From: a virus
IMG/VR virus record: IMGVR_UViG_3300020056_000045
Location: 1 to 47,067 of that record
DNA length: 47,067 nt
Reading direction: 5' to 3' (one strand)
This document shows, piece by piece, positions 1 through 9,311 of this stretch. How positions within the stretch are numbered: position 1 is the stretch's first letter; each line of letters starts with the position of its first letter. The notes below the pieces were generated by a model. That model was not told where the DNA came from and did not search any database. It was given only the letters and a program-made list of their open reading frames with translations. A program made the translations under genes and the position numbers.

Positions 1-921
1 TATAAATCAAATGGGATTCAAAGAGGCGCAACATTTCCGTATGCAGTATACAGATATGAACTTCAAGGAGAAAGAGAAAGATTTTTCTTTGTGCAGCCTG
101 GCGCAAGTATTTTGAATTTTATTATTCCTAGATATACACCAGTTAAAGCAATGGATTTTCTAGCTGCTAAATCTTATCAACCAGAAACAGCATCACATAC
201 TTTTAGATTTTTTGAAAATTGGATTGGTTATTATTTTGTTACTGACGAGTTTTTCTTTGAAAGAGCAAAACAAAATAAATCTGCTATTCAGTTATTTTAT
301 TCTCCAACTGCTTCATCAGATTATACTGATACTGAGTCACAAATCGGAAGAATTGACAGTCTTTCTAATCCTGAAAGAGGTCTAAATACTGGGAAAGATA
401 TATTTAGTGGAAAATATATGGCAGACGTGTTTGAAATTGATCTGCTTAAAAGAACAACTCGTATAGAAAAATTTGATTATTTAAAAGACGGTACTAAGTT
501 CGTAGACGCAACTGGTAATACTAGAAAATTATCTAGTATGCCACATACTGAGCAGTTTATTAAAGATACATTCACGGAAGAAAATTCGCATAGATATATA
601 ATTGTAAGAGATTATCAAAGCGCAGAAGATTTGCCTTCAACGTTAAAAGCTGAAACTCATTATGCTGAAATAGCATTAAAAAGAGACTCGTACCGCGGTC
701 ATTTAATGGATATGGTTGTTAATGCAGAATTAAGAGGTCGTGCAGATATTACTCCAGGAAGAATTATAGATTTAAGCATATCTGCATCCGGAGGTAATTC
801 GGCAGAAAAACACAACCAATTAGCAGGCAAATATTTAGTATATGGAACTAGACATGCCTTTGTAAATTTTGAATTGAAAACTTCTTTAACATTAGTTAAA
901 TACGATTGGAGTACAACATAA
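1..921 (+). CDS. Baseplate hub protein, gp27/gpD-like (5'-truncated)
   Basis: The reading frame is open from base 1, so the true start lies upstream; 306 residues are visible. T4 gp27 has about 390 residues and forms the trimeric hub that carries the gp5 spike. The C-terminus (GKYLVYGTRHAF, then a run of alternating hydrophobic residues ending in LTLVKYD) is the pattern seen at the end of gpD/gp27-family hubs, where the last strand pair follows a G-K-Y-L-V motif. The next gene is the gp5-like spike, overlapping this stop codon by one base (TAATG at 919-923), which supports the hub assignment because hub and spike form a complex. A GTG at 91 is an internal codon and not a start, since the upstream codons read as normal protein. 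Another structural protein of the tail-tube end is the main alternative. Confidence 0.65.
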   Translation, partial: YKSNGIQRGATFPYAVYRYELQGERERFFFVQPGASILNFIIPRYTPVKAMDFLAAKSYQPETASHTFRFFENWIGYYFVTDEFFFERAKQNKSAIQLFYSPTASSDYTDTESQIGRIDSLSNPERGLNTGKDIFSGKYMADVFEIDLLKRTTRIEKFDYLKDGTKFVDATGNTRKLSSMPHTEQFIKDTFTEENSHRYIIVRDYQSAEDLPSTLKAETHYAEIALKRDSYRGHLMDMVVNAELRGRADITPGRIIDLSISASGGNSAEKHNQLAGKYLVYGTRHAFVNFELKTSLTLVKYDWSTT

Positions 922-2255
922 TGGAAGCTGGAATTGGTATTGCAAATCCTTTATTTTTTATAGGCGTGGTTGAAAATTGTATCGATCCTCGTAATGAAGG
1001 ACGTGTTCAAGTTCGAGCATTTAGTGTGCACGGAACTCTAGAAGAAATTCCAACAGAGCATCTACCTTGGGCTATTTGTATGAAAGGTGATTATACACCA
1101 AATGGCCAAATGATACCGGAGCTAAATGATTTTGTTTTTGGTGTTTTCTTAGATGGAAGGGATGCTCAAACTCCTATGATAATGGGATTAATTCCTACTC
1201 AATTTGCTGAAGCACCAAACCCTGAGAAAAACGGGTGGGGCACGAAAGTTGGCACTCACCATTCTAGCGAAGATAGACTTGCTAATGGCTCAAAACCACA
1301 AAATTTTGGCCAACCTCAACAAGACAGACTTGTCCGCGGTGAAAATATTGAAGAAACTTATGTTATGGAACAATCAGTGGCTGCGATAGATGTTGAAAAG
1401 GTTGCTGAGGGTGCTGTTGCTTGGAAAGAACCACAGCCAGCGTACGCTGCTCAATATCCATTTAATAAAGTTTGGAAAACGTCAGAGCACGTTATTGAAT
1501 TAGACGACACTAAAAACAACGAGCGTATTATGATTTGGCATAAAGCTGGGTCCTATATACAAATTGACTCTAATGGTAGTATGACCACCAGATCTACTGG
1601 AGATAAGTTTGATGTTAATAAAACCGGTCAACATGTTTATATCGGCGGACAATCTAATGTGACCATTATGGGTCACACATATATGTATCACGACGGAAAT
1701 GTTACACAAGAGATTAACGGTGATTATAAACAAATTATTCACGGTAACCATTATGTCGGTGTTGGAGGGCAAGGTAACTTCAATATTAGCGACTCTCTGC
1801 AAATAAAATCAAACGATATGATGTTAGATGCTCATAATGGTACGATGGGTATATACGCAAAGGATACTCTTAATATTCAGTCTAAATTAGATATGAATTT
1901 AAAAGCAAATAAAACATGGATTGATGCGGCTGCCGATCTTAACGTTTGGGCCGATAATCTTTATATGACTGGCGAAAGCGATGCCAACCTTTATGGTGCA
2001 GCAAATGTTCAAATTGGAGGAGGAGCAGAGGGCCAAGTTAGTATTTCTGCTGCTACAGTTGCAATAGACGATGTAGTCACTATGGCAAACGGCGAGGCAG
2101 ACTCTGCTACAGGCGGAGAGCAAGGCGTGGGTGCCGCTAGAACAGAATTACCTGAGCCTCCAGCTAAATCGACGGCAACGACCGCAGATAAAAGAACAAC
2201 GGAGCCGGTTACTTCAGCTGGTATTACAAGCGTTGATGAAGGAGTAATTGTCTAA
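921..2255 (+). CDS. 5: Baseplate central spike protein, gp5-like, without lysozyme domain
   Basis: This is a 444-residue spike protein. I start it at ATG 921, which overlaps the previous stop and follows a GGAG ribosome site at 908-911, rather than at the in-frame TTG at 906. Residues about 12-95 look like the gp5 N-terminal OB-fold (FIGVVENC, NEGRVQVR, DFVFGVFLDG, PMIMGLIP). Residues about 240-390 are rich in short alternating beta strands (HVYIGGQSNVTIMGHTYMYH and later units), fitting the C-terminal triple-stranded beta-helix that punctures the outer membrane. T4 gp5 carries a lysozyme domain between these parts. Here the middle segment (about 100-240) is short and shows no lysozyme-like E/D/T pattern. 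The C-terminal 50 residues are low-complexity, rich in A, T and E. The downstream gene carries a peptidase that may supply the wall-degrading step. Confidence 0.85.
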   Translation: MEAGIGIANPLFFIGVVENCIDPRNEGRVQVRAFSVHGTLEEIPTEHLPWAICMKGDYTPNGQMIPELNDFVFGVFLDGRDAQTPMIMGLIPTQFAEAPNPEKNGWGTKVGTHHSSEDRLANGSKPQNFGQPQQDRLVRGENIEETYVMEQSVAAIDVEKVAEGAVAWKEPQPAYAAQYPFNKVWKTSEHVIELDDTKNNERIMIWHKAGSYIQIDSNGSMTTRSTGDKFDVNKTGQHVYIGGQSNVTIMGHTYMYHDGNVTQEINGDYKQIIHGNHYVGVGGQGNFNISDSLQIKSNDMMLDAHNGTMGIYAKDTLNIQSKLDMNLKANKTWIDAAADLNVWADNLYMTGESDANLYGAANVQIGGGAEGQVSISAATVAIDDVVTMANGEADSATGGEQGVGAARTELPEPPAKSTATTADKRTTEPVTSAGITSVDEGVIV

Positions 2256-4033
2256 TGTCAAAATGTCCTGATCTTGATTTTAATACAAATTTTAGAACTA
2301 CAAACACTGTATCCTTATTTAATACTGGAGCTACGGGATCTTATACGAATGCGAATGGTACTTGGTCTTTAGATCAAGTAGCTGTTATTGAAAATCAGTT
2401 TTTAAATAATATAGTAACTAAACTTGATAGTAATGAGCTTATTGATGCGGTTGCTGAGTTCGGTGACAAAGAATTTTATGGATCGGTAAATAATTTAAAT
2501 AATGCATTTAGTACTAATATTAATATAAAAGAATCAGTAACTAATTCAGATGGAACAGCTAGAGAAGGTTACGAGGTAGTTTTTGGTATTATTGAAAAAG
2601 GAAGAAAAATAACACCTTTTGAAATGGCTTTGTTTATGAAAGATTATTATTATGATCCTACTAGCGTTAATAATGCAATAAATGGGAATAATACAGACAG
2701 CTTTTTATCAAGCTTAAATGACTTTTATAACGGAAGCTTTTTAAATAGTATTATGGGCGGTTTCTGTAGTGCGTTGCCAAACATATTTGGTGTTTTTGCT
2801 TTATTTGATGAGATACAAAAAGTTGCTGGTAAAGCATTAGCTATTCTATCTAAAATTAAAAACTTTGAAAATCCTTTAAAAGCTTTTTTTGATGCTTTAA
2901 AAGTTGAAGCCTTAATTACTAAAATTAAAGATCAGATTACTAAGGTTATTGATAAAACAATTAATAAAGTTAAAAAAATGGTTGAAAACTTTAGCTTAGA
3001 TAAAATGTTTAAGCAAGCAGAAGTTTTTATTAATCAGACGATTGCTCAAAATGTAATGAAAATTAAAGAAGAAGTTATGAATTTCTTCGATGGCGATTTT
3101 ATTAATAATGTAAAAGAAAAAGCTAAAAACTTAATAGATTATGCTTGTAATTTATTAAAAAATCCAACGTTAGAGCAAATTCTATTTTTAATGGCTAGAT
3201 TTTGTGGTTTAGCCAATAATATTGCTCAAGTATTTGAAGACGCTAAAAAACCATTAGATCAATTTGTACAAAAATATAAAAGAAATTATGGCATCGTCAA
3301 AAGCTCTTCAGCCGTGAACACAGGTGCGGCCATTGAAAATGGTGCGAGAAGATACAGTGATGAAAAACGCACAGAAGAGATAAATAGAATGAACGAGGAC
3401 CTTTATAAGCAACCAATTACTGATGATACTATTGTACCAAATACAGACCCACCGGTAACATATGGCGATCTCAAAACGGGTAGAATAGACCCCGTTTATC
3501 TTGCCGACGATGCTGCATATGGAGTTAAAAAATATGGTGAAAGATTAAAATTAGAATACCCGCCTACACCTGAGGAACTTGCGGCGATACCTAATTTTGA
3601 TGATTTAATTGATGGCAAAGATCCTAGATTTGTATTAACTAAGGGTGGTGCTTATCGGTACTATAAAGAAAAACCAGGCGGTGCTTCTCAAATGTGGTGG
3701 AAATGTGGACAATTAGAACGAGTAATGTTAATGAGGTTACAGAAACAGTTTGGAAAACGAATAACGATTTTGAGTGCCTTCAGGGGTGATGGTTATAATG
3801 AACATATTCGCAAAAATGGCAGCGGCGCTGTTGACAAAAGTGCACATACAAACGGAAGAGCTTTTGACTGCACTTGGAGTGGATTTAACGCAACGTCAAT
3901 TAAGAACTTTAAAGCAATTGCTGTAGCTGTTGGATTTAATGGAATAGGAACCTACATAGGGGATGGCTTCATTCATGTTGATACTAGAACAAAAATTGTT
4001 AACCCAGATGGACTTATGTTTTGGGACGGATAA
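2255..4033 (+). CDS. Baseplate-associated protein with C-terminal M15-type peptidase domain
   Basis: This 592-residue protein starts at ATG 2255, overlapping the spike stop by one base. Three parts are visible. The N-terminal region (1-185) is unrecognised. Residues about 187-345 form a lysine-rich, helical, coiled-coil-like segment. After a proline-rich linker, residues about 480-592 match the Peptidase_M15 (VanY / D-Ala-D-Ala or L-Ala-D-Glu peptidase) fold. The key signature is S529-A-H531-T-N-G534-R-A-F-D538 (SxHxxGxAxD zinc site). It is preceded by SAFR at 507-510 and followed by GIGTY and FIH574-V-D576. H531, D538 and H574 are the expected zinc ligands. The position between spike and gp25 genes, with no signal peptide or holin nearby, points to a virion-borne peptidoglycan peptidase acting during tail penetration. 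Substrate and bond are inferred from the family only. Confidence 0.8.
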   Translation: MSKCPDLDFNTNFRTTNTVSLFNTGATGSYTNANGTWSLDQVAVIENQFLNNIVTKLDSNELIDAVAEFGDKEFYGSVNNLNNAFSTNINIKESVTNSDGTAREGYEVVFGIIEKGRKITPFEMALFMKDYYYDPTSVNNAINGNNTDSFLSSLNDFYNGSFLNSIMGGFCSALPNIFGVFALFDEIQKVAGKALAILSKIKNFENPLKAFFDALKVEALITKIKDQITKVIDKTINKVKKMVENFSLDKMFKQAEVFINQTIAQNVMKIKEEVMNFFDGDFINNVKEKAKNLIDYACNLLKNPTLEQILFLMARFCGLANNIAQVFEDAKKPLDQFVQKYKRNYGIVKSSSAVNTGAAIENGARRYSDEKRTEEINRMNEDLYKQPITDDTIVPNTDPPVTYGDLKTGRIDPVYLADDAAYGVKKYGERLKLEYPPTPEELAAIPNFDDLIDGKDPRFVLTKGGAYRYYKEKPGGASQMWWKCGQLERVMLMRLQKQFGKRITILSAFRGDGYNEHIRKNGSGAVDKSAHTNGRAFDCTWSGFNATSIKNFKAIAVAVGFNGIGTYIGDGFIHVDTRTKIVNPDGLMFWDG

Positions 4034-4450
4034 ATGGTAGTTAACTTATTAACTGGAAACAGTAAGAAAATTAATTTATATTCTGATTTCAAGAAAGATC
4101 TTGAGATCAGTCCTTTGTCTGATGATTTAACGTTATTAAAAGATGAGGATGCCGTAAAGGAATCTATTAAAAATCTTATTTTAACCGACCGCGGTGAAAG
4201 ATTATTCCAACCCAACCTCGGTGGTAATATTAAGGCAATGTTATTTGAAAACATCACCCCCGGCTCATTAAAATTTATAGAAGAACAAATTACTACAACA
4301 ATTAAATTACACGAGCCAAGAGCAGAATTAATTGGCGTTACTGTTGGAACAACGAGAGACGAAAATACTGTAGCAGTCCAAGTAGAATTTTATATAACAA
4401 ACCGAGAAGCGCCAGTAGAGCTAAGTGTATTTTTAGAGAGGACACGATAA
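4034..4450 (+). CDS. 25: Baseplate wedge subunit gp25
   Basis: This 138-residue protein begins directly after the preceding stop codon. It has the hallmark of the GPW/gp25 family: a central LTDRGERLFQPNLGG segment (usual form L-x-x-x-x-G-E-R-x-x-x-P-x-x-G) followed by an amphipathic helix and a V-x-V-x-x-x-x-x-x-x-x-V-x-V-x-F strand pair. Length matches T4 gp25 (132 residues). In T4, gp25 sits in the inner baseplate, contacts gp6, gp7 and gp53, and serves as the starting point of the contractile sheath. The next gene is gp6, one base downstream, as expected for a conserved wedge pair. Confidence 0.93.
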   Translation: MVVNLLTGNSKKINLYSDFKKDLEISPLSDDLTLLKDEDAVKESIKNLILTDRGERLFQPNLGGNIKAMLFENITPGSLKFIEEQITTTIKLHEPRAELIGVTVGTTRDENTVAVQVEFYITNREAPVELSVFLERTR

Positions 4451-4451
4451 G

Positions 4452-6245
4452 ATGGCTAAATTAAATCTTGCTGAATTAGACTTTCAGTCAATTAAAGAGC
4501 AGTTTAAAATCTTTCTGCAAGATCAAACGCAGTTTAAAGATTACAACTTTGACGGCTCAAATATGAGCGTCCTTTTAGACGTCTTAGCATATAACACTTA
4601 TCAAAATAACTTTTATACTAATATGGCAATCAATGAGATGTTTATCGACTCGGCCGTATTAAGAAACTCCGTTGTCTCGCATGCAAAAGAATTAAATTAC
4701 TTACCAAGATCTCGCAAATCAGCAAGAGCTACAGTAACGGTTAAAATTTTAGATGATACTATAACTGGTACAACTGTCGTAATTCCTCAATACCAAAGTT
4801 TTAGTGCTACATATCTTGGAAATAATTACGAATTTATAACCGATAGAGTACACATTGCAAAGGCTTCGTCACCAGGAGTTTATGAAAGTGAAGAAATTAC
4901 GCTGTACGAAGGATCTATTCTTACAAGCTTTGAGCGTGAAGGTTTCTTTATTGACGATGACGGTGTTTTAAGAGTTAATCTATCTAACGAAAATTGTGAT
5001 ACCGACTCTATTGAAGTATTTGTTGATGCCGAAGCAACCGAAGATACAAACATTTTTGTAAGAAAAAATGATGTATTTGGCGTTGGAGCATTGGATAAAG
5101 TATTTTATGTTGAACCATATTTTGATGGACGTTATTCTGTTTATTTTGGCAGAAACGTATTTGGATATCAACCAACAGAACTAGAAGATGTTCGCGTAAA
5201 ATATAGAGTTACATCGGGCGCCGAAGCAAATGGTATTCAATCATTTACAGCCCAGATTACAGAAAATGGAGCCACAGTTGTTACTACAGTAACTAAAGCC
5301 CAGGGTGGGTCAGACCAGGAATCGACTGAAAGTATTCGCTTTACAGCTCCTAGAGCTTTGCAAATTCAAGAACGCGCTGTTACTCAATCGGACTATGAGC
5401 AATTGTTAAAAAATCAATTCCCAGAGATCGTGGCTGTTGCTGCATATGGTGGAGAAAAATTAGAACCTCCGCAATATGGTAAAGTTGCAATCTCAGTTTA
5501 TCTGGGTCAAGGTAACGATCTATTATCAAAATCTGCTGCAGCACAATATATCGATTACTTAGCTGATAGAACTCCGCTGGCTGTTGAGCCTATTTTTATC
5601 GATGCTCAGTATTATTATGCTGATATTACAGTAAATGCATATTACAGTAAGTCAGTTACTACAAAATCTGCTGGTCAATTAGAATCTTTAGTCAGAACCA
5701 CGATTACAAACTATTCAGACACGAACTTAGATGACTTTAATAAAACACTTAGATTATCAAAGCTTTCAACCTTAATAGATAATTCTGATATTGCTTTCCA
5801 ATCAAATGCTATTGTTGCAAAACCAATAATTGATTATACTCCTGAATTAAATGTTTCGTTAAACCCGGAATTTAATTTTAATACAGCTTTAGTCAAACCA
5901 TATGCATATAATACTACAAATAAATTTACTGATTATAAGCCTGCAATTAAATCTGGCGAATATGATTTAGATGGTGTTTGTGTATTTTTCCAGGACGATG
6001 GTAATGGCAAAATTCAAATTGTTGCTGCCGACTCTGTTAATCCCGAAGTTATTGAGCCAAATTTAGGCACAGTTGACTATACAACAGGCCAAGTTAAATT
6101 AACAGGATTTAAAACAGAATCATTTAATGGCTCAGCAATTAAAGTTGTAGCTAATACAAAAACAGACGATATTAAAGCACCTAATGGAAGAGTTTTTGCT
6201 ATAAGAGATGCAGATGTAACTGTTAAAATTATAGAGACAAAATAA
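4452..6245 (+). CDS. 6: Baseplate wedge subunit gp6
   Basis: This 597-residue protein (T4 gp6: 660) follows gp25 by one base, with a GAGAGGA ribosome site just upstream. The N-terminal 90 residues have the typical gp6 pattern: a short helix-rich lead (IKEQFKIFLQ), then DYNFDGSNMSVLLDVLAYNT, a NFYTNMAINEMFIDSA stretch and LNYLPRS. Residues about 215-400 resemble the baseplate-J fold, including ESIRFTAPRA and an ERAVTQSDYEQLL segment typical of J-like proteins. Gp6 dimers link wedges into the continuous inner ring of the baseplate and hold it through the hexagon-to-star change. Its stop overlaps the next ATG by one base, so the two genes are probably translationally coupled. Confidence 0.93.
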   Translation: MAKLNLAELDFQSIKEQFKIFLQDQTQFKDYNFDGSNMSVLLDVLAYNTYQNNFYTNMAINEMFIDSAVLRNSVVSHAKELNYLPRSRKSARATVTVKILDDTITGTTVVIPQYQSFSATYLGNNYEFITDRVHIAKASSPGVYESEEITLYEGSILTSFEREGFFIDDDGVLRVNLSNENCDTDSIEVFVDAEATEDTNIFVRKNDVFGVGALDKVFYVEPYFDGRYSVYFGRNVFGYQPTELEDVRVKYRVTSGAEANGIQSFTAQITENGATVVTTVTKAQGGSDQESTESIRFTAPRALQIQERAVTQSDYEQLLKNQFPEIVAVAAYGGEKLEPPQYGKVAISVYLGQGNDLLSKSAAAQYIDYLADRTPLAVEPIFIDAQYYYADITVNAYYSKSVTTKSAGQLESLVRTTITNYSDTNLDDFNKTLRLSKLSTLIDNSDIAFQSNAIVAKPIIDYTPELNVSLNPEFNFNTALVKPYAYNTTNKFTDYKPAIKSGEYDLDGVCVFFQDDGNGKIQIVAADSVNPEVIEPNLGTVDYTTGQVKLTGFKTESFNGSAIKVVANTKTDDIKAPNGRVFAIRDADVTVKIIETK

Positions 6246-8551
6246 TGGAAATAGAAAAAAGTATTTTATTTAAAGTCGAGCAGCAGTTTCCTGCAATATA
6301 TCGAGAGTCGGGAACCGAACTCGTTCAGCTGATTAAAGACTATTATGAGTTTTTGGAAACAGAAACTAATATGAGTCACTATAGATCAAGAAGACTTTTT
6401 GAATATAGAGATATTGCTAGAACAACTTCTGAGTTTATTATCCAATTCCATAAAATGTTTATGCCGGATATGGATTTGTTGGAACCTGATGTAGCGCGAC
6501 TTGCTGTTAGGAGTATTTTAGATCTTTATAGGCGTAAAGGTACTCCCGGCGCTATTAAAGTATTTTTTAGGCTTTTCTATCGCGAAGATGCGCAAATAAA
6601 ATATCCTGGACAGTTTATGGCCAAGCCTTCAGACTCTTCTTGGAGAAAAGGCGTTTATTTAGAAATGTATCCAAATAATAATGTTTTCTATGATAAAGAT
6701 GGAAACAAATATGATTATGGTGACTTATATGGAAAAAATATTAAGGGCGCTGCTTCTGGCGCACGAGCTGCTGTTGACACCGTAAGCTTTATCAATGTTA
6801 ATAAAACTCTTATACCTGTTCTTTATTTAAGTGACGTTAAAGGTACCTTTGAAAAATATGACGATATTGTTAGTGTTATCAATGGTAATTCAGTTTCATT
6901 TGGTAGGTTATCTGGCTCTTTAAGTAATATTAATATTACAACCGATCCTAACATTTTTAGTGGTACTACTAATCATGAAGTTGGGGAAATATTTGATGTA
7001 GAAAGTCAGACAGGATCGGGTGGCCGCGCTATTGTTACTGAAGTATTTACTACAGCAACCGGTCTTGTTTCTTATAAAATTGCAGACGGCGGCTTTGGAT
7101 ACACTGTAGCTAATACAGAACTTTTAGTTTCAGATCAGGTTATTATTATTGATAATCCTAATAAATCGTTTATTTTAGAAGAAAGATTAACAGACGATCT
7201 TGGAGCAAGTGGTCGAGTAATTGGCCAGAGCGAAGTTGCTGTTGGCGTTAAAATGAATCCGGGTGAAGCATTTAATGCTAATTCTATAGTTTTTGCTACT
7301 GACCGCGCCGGCAATCCACAAATTGATTCTTTCTTACAGGCAAACATTGCTCTTATTACTGATAAAAATGGCTCTTCTCCAGGGCCTCTTTTTCCTTTAA
7401 CTGGTAACTCTGAAGATGTTAAAGTTAATATTACCAACCAAGAAACAGTAAGTCTTATTACTGACAAAATTGCAGATTATACTTCTGTTCTTATTAATTC
7501 ATCAAATTATAATGATGTTCCTCCAGCAGTTAGACCAATGTCAGGCACGGCTGATCCAGTTACACTGGCTACTCCACTAGACGAAGCATTTGATTTACAA
7601 GATTTCCAAATTGGCACAATTAGTGAACTCGTTAATGTTAACCCAGGTGCAGATTATACTAATGATGTATGGGCAATAGCTGTTGACGAAATAATGAGAT
7701 ATTTTGATAGATATGAACAAGTTATCACGGTTGACAACTTTGCTGCTGGTTTCACAGTTGGAGAAGAAATAGAGGGAACATCCACGGGACGAAGAGGCGT
7801 TATTACAGGAATTAATGCTTCTGATCCTAAGTATATAAAGGTCAGACCTTTTAGTTATTATGGATTTACAAAAGACGATGATATTATTTTCAATGGCGTT
7901 AGATATAATGTCGTAACTGTTGCTAGAGACTATAACAGTGAAAAATTGGGTGAAAGTGCAGATATTGAAGCAACTGTTGATTACGAATCTGGAAAAATTA
8001 AAGAAGTTGAAATATACAGATCTGGACTTGGATATCCAGAAGGTGATGTAGTTTATTTGGTAGATGAAGACGGAACTAAGCACGCAAGAGGCATAGCAAA
8101 CTCATATACACAAGGTATCACAGAGGGATATTGGGCTACATTCAATTCCCATCTAAACGGATTTTCTGACAGCAACGATGATGGATATATTGACGCCACA
8201 ACAGAATATAAAGATTATGGCATGAAAATTCAAGATAGTGATTATTATCAAGAATATTCTTATGTTATTAAAACGTTGGTTGGCGAAGAAAGATTTAGAG
8301 AACCAGTTGAAAGACATCTGCATTTGGCAGGTACAAAAATGTTTGGTGATTTCTTGTATCAAAGAGATGTACCAATTGGCATTGGCGCAAGAAACATTCT
8401 TGGTATCAAAGAAGACGAAGAAGTCGGCGGAGATTACATCGTTGGACCAGATCAATACGTTGCATATGCGGGCGGCGGCTTAAGGGCGGATACTACAACA
8501 TATAGAGTTGATGATACAGATATAAGAGCTGACGCGACAGCAGAACCATAG
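6245..8551 (+). CDS. Baseplate wedge protein, probable gp7 equivalent
   Basis: This 768-residue structural protein starts one base inside the gp6 stop. The N-terminal 140 residues are compact and mostly helical (VEQQFPAIYRESG, IKDYYEFLE, LDLYRRKGTPGAIKVFFRLF), a conserved start I associate with marine T4-like virion proteins found next to gp6. The rest is beta-rich with recurring G-x-G-Y turns (DGGFGYTV, NPGADYTND, RSGLGYPEG) that look like repeated small beta modules. T4 has the order 6-7-8, and this gene sits between recognisable gp6 and gp8 genes, so gp7 (1032 residues in T4) is the best positional guess. Sequence similarity to T4 gp7 itself is not obvious to me, so no symbol is given. The alternative is a lineage-specific wedge protein. 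Confidence 0.6.
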   Translation: MEIEKSILFKVEQQFPAIYRESGTELVQLIKDYYEFLETETNMSHYRSRRLFEYRDIARTTSEFIIQFHKMFMPDMDLLEPDVARLAVRSILDLYRRKGTPGAIKVFFRLFYREDAQIKYPGQFMAKPSDSSWRKGVYLEMYPNNNVFYDKDGNKYDYGDLYGKNIKGAASGARAAVDTVSFINVNKTLIPVLYLSDVKGTFEKYDDIVSVINGNSVSFGRLSGSLSNINITTDPNIFSGTTNHEVGEIFDVESQTGSGGRAIVTEVFTTATGLVSYKIADGGFGYTVANTELLVSDQVIIIDNPNKSFILEERLTDDLGASGRVIGQSEVAVGVKMNPGEAFNANSIVFATDRAGNPQIDSFLQANIALITDKNGSSPGPLFPLTGNSEDVKVNITNQETVSLITDKIADYTSVLINSSNYNDVPPAVRPMSGTADPVTLATPLDEAFDLQDFQIGTISELVNVNPGADYTNDVWAIAVDEIMRYFDRYEQVITVDNFAAGFTVGEEIEGTSTGRRGVITGINASDPKYIKVRPFSYYGFTKDDDIIFNGVRYNVVTVARDYNSEKLGESADIEATVDYESGKIKEVEIYRSGLGYPEGDVVYLVDEDGTKHARGIANSYTQGITEGYWATFNSHLNGFSDSNDDGYIDATTEYKDYGMKIQDSDYYQEYSYVIKTLVGEERFREPVERHLHLAGTKMFGDFLYQRDVPIGIGARNILGIKEDEEVGGDYIVGPDQYVAYAGGGLRADTTTYRVDDTDIRADATAEP

Positions 8552-8557
8552 AAATAA

Positions 8558-8565
8558 GATAAATA
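8558..8565 (+). promoter_or_regulatory. T4-type late promoter element (GATAAATA)
   Basis: This is a 7-of-8 match to the T4 late promoter TATAAATA, just after the wedge-protein stop. Transcription would start about six bases downstream, giving a leader of about 17 bases before ATG 8588. The spacing agrees with the four exact copies in this window. Confidence 0.55.
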
Positions 8566-8578
8566 ACTAAAAAGTTAT
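8563..8578 (+). other. Small hairpin in leader of the 8588 gene
   Basis: ATAACT and AGTTAT form a perfect six-base-pair stem around an AAAA loop. It lies directly before the GAGGGA ribosome site at 8579-8584. There is no T-tract after it, so it is not a typical terminator. It partly overlaps the proposed late promoter. Confidence 0.35.
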
Positions 8579-8587
8579 GAGGGAAAA

Positions 8588-9310
8588 ATGGCAAAACAAA
8601 TAATTGATGTAGGCACTACAGCAGATGACGGTACAGGCGATAGACTCCGTGATGCCTTCATCAAAGTTAATGAAAACTTTACCGAGTTATATACCTTCGA
8701 CTCAAACATTAGTACGGGTATAGCATTAACAGATATTAGCGTAACCACCGGATCAGCAACAGGTGCTGGGGCATTAGCATATAATAACAGCACTGGTGTA
8801 TTTACTTTCCAACCTGCGGTTCTTCCGTCGGCATTAACAGACCTAGGAATTTCTGATGGTACTAACGGCCAGGTATTAACCACAAACGGAAGTGGCACCT
8901 TCACCTTTGAAGATGGCGGTGGCATTGGGTTAAGCTCAAGAACTACTGGCGCTAATACCTCTCCTTCTATAGCTGATGCAGCGTCTGCAGATATAAACAT
9001 TCCGGGATTTAAAGGCTATGTTTTAATGAAAATTCAAACGGACAAGGCTGCTTGGGTAAGAGTTTATACTGACGATGCTTCAAGAACAGCAGACGCTTCA
9101 AGAACAGAAACAACCGATCCTGCGGTTGACTCTGGTGTAATCGCTGAGGTTATTACCACAGGAGCTCAAACTGTATCAATGGCGCCGGCTACAATCGGTT
9201 ATAATAATGAAAGTTCTCCTACTACAACAATTCCAATAGCCGTGACAAATAAATCCGGTTCAACGGGAACCGTTACAGTAACATTAACGATCCTACAATT
9301 AGAGGCTTAA
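8588..9310 (+). CDS. Virion structural protein with GTTADDGTGD tag
   Basis: This 240-residue protein has a good ribosome site (GAGGGA, 8579-8584) before ATG 8588. Residues 1-35 carry DVGTTADDGTGDRLRDAF followed by K-V-N-E-N-F-T-E-L-Y, a well-known N-terminal tag of marine T4-like structural proteins, thought to be an attachment region. The C-terminal half (GYVLMKIQTDKAAWVRVYTD through TIPIAVTNKSGSTGTVTVTL) is a beta-sandwich-like domain that I recognise from the ends of other marine phage virion proteins. A 13-base direct repeat (GCTTCAAGAACAG) near 9077 and 9095 encodes the ASRTADASRTE stretch. There is no enzymatic motif. It lies between the wedge genes and the subtilase gene, two bases before the latter, so it may accompany that protease on the baseplate. 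Confidence 0.75.
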   Translation: MAKQIIDVGTTADDGTGDRLRDAFIKVNENFTELYTFDSNISTGIALTDISVTTGSATGAGALAYNNSTGVFTFQPAVLPSALTDLGISDGTNGQVLTTNGSGTFTFEDGGGIGLSSRTTGANTSPSIADAASADINIPGFKGYVLMKIQTDKAAWVRVYTDDASRTADASRTETTDPAVDSGVIAEVITTGAQTVSMAPATIGYNNESSPTTTIPIAVTNKSGSTGTVTVTLTILQLEA

Positions 9311-9311
9311 A

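Noticed and set aside
91-93. GTG at 91 as the true start of the hub gene
   Set aside because: Codons 1-30 in the same frame read as ordinary protein with no stop, so the gene begins upstream of the window.
906-920. TTG at 906 as the start of the spike gene
   Set aside because: The GGAG ribosome site lies inside this extension and points to ATG 921, which also makes the usual stop/start overlap.
7595-8083. 162-codon minus-strand frame opposite the probable gp7 gene
   Set aside because: Its composition (F, I, S, N rich) is the complement of the coding strand and no promoter or partner gene is present.
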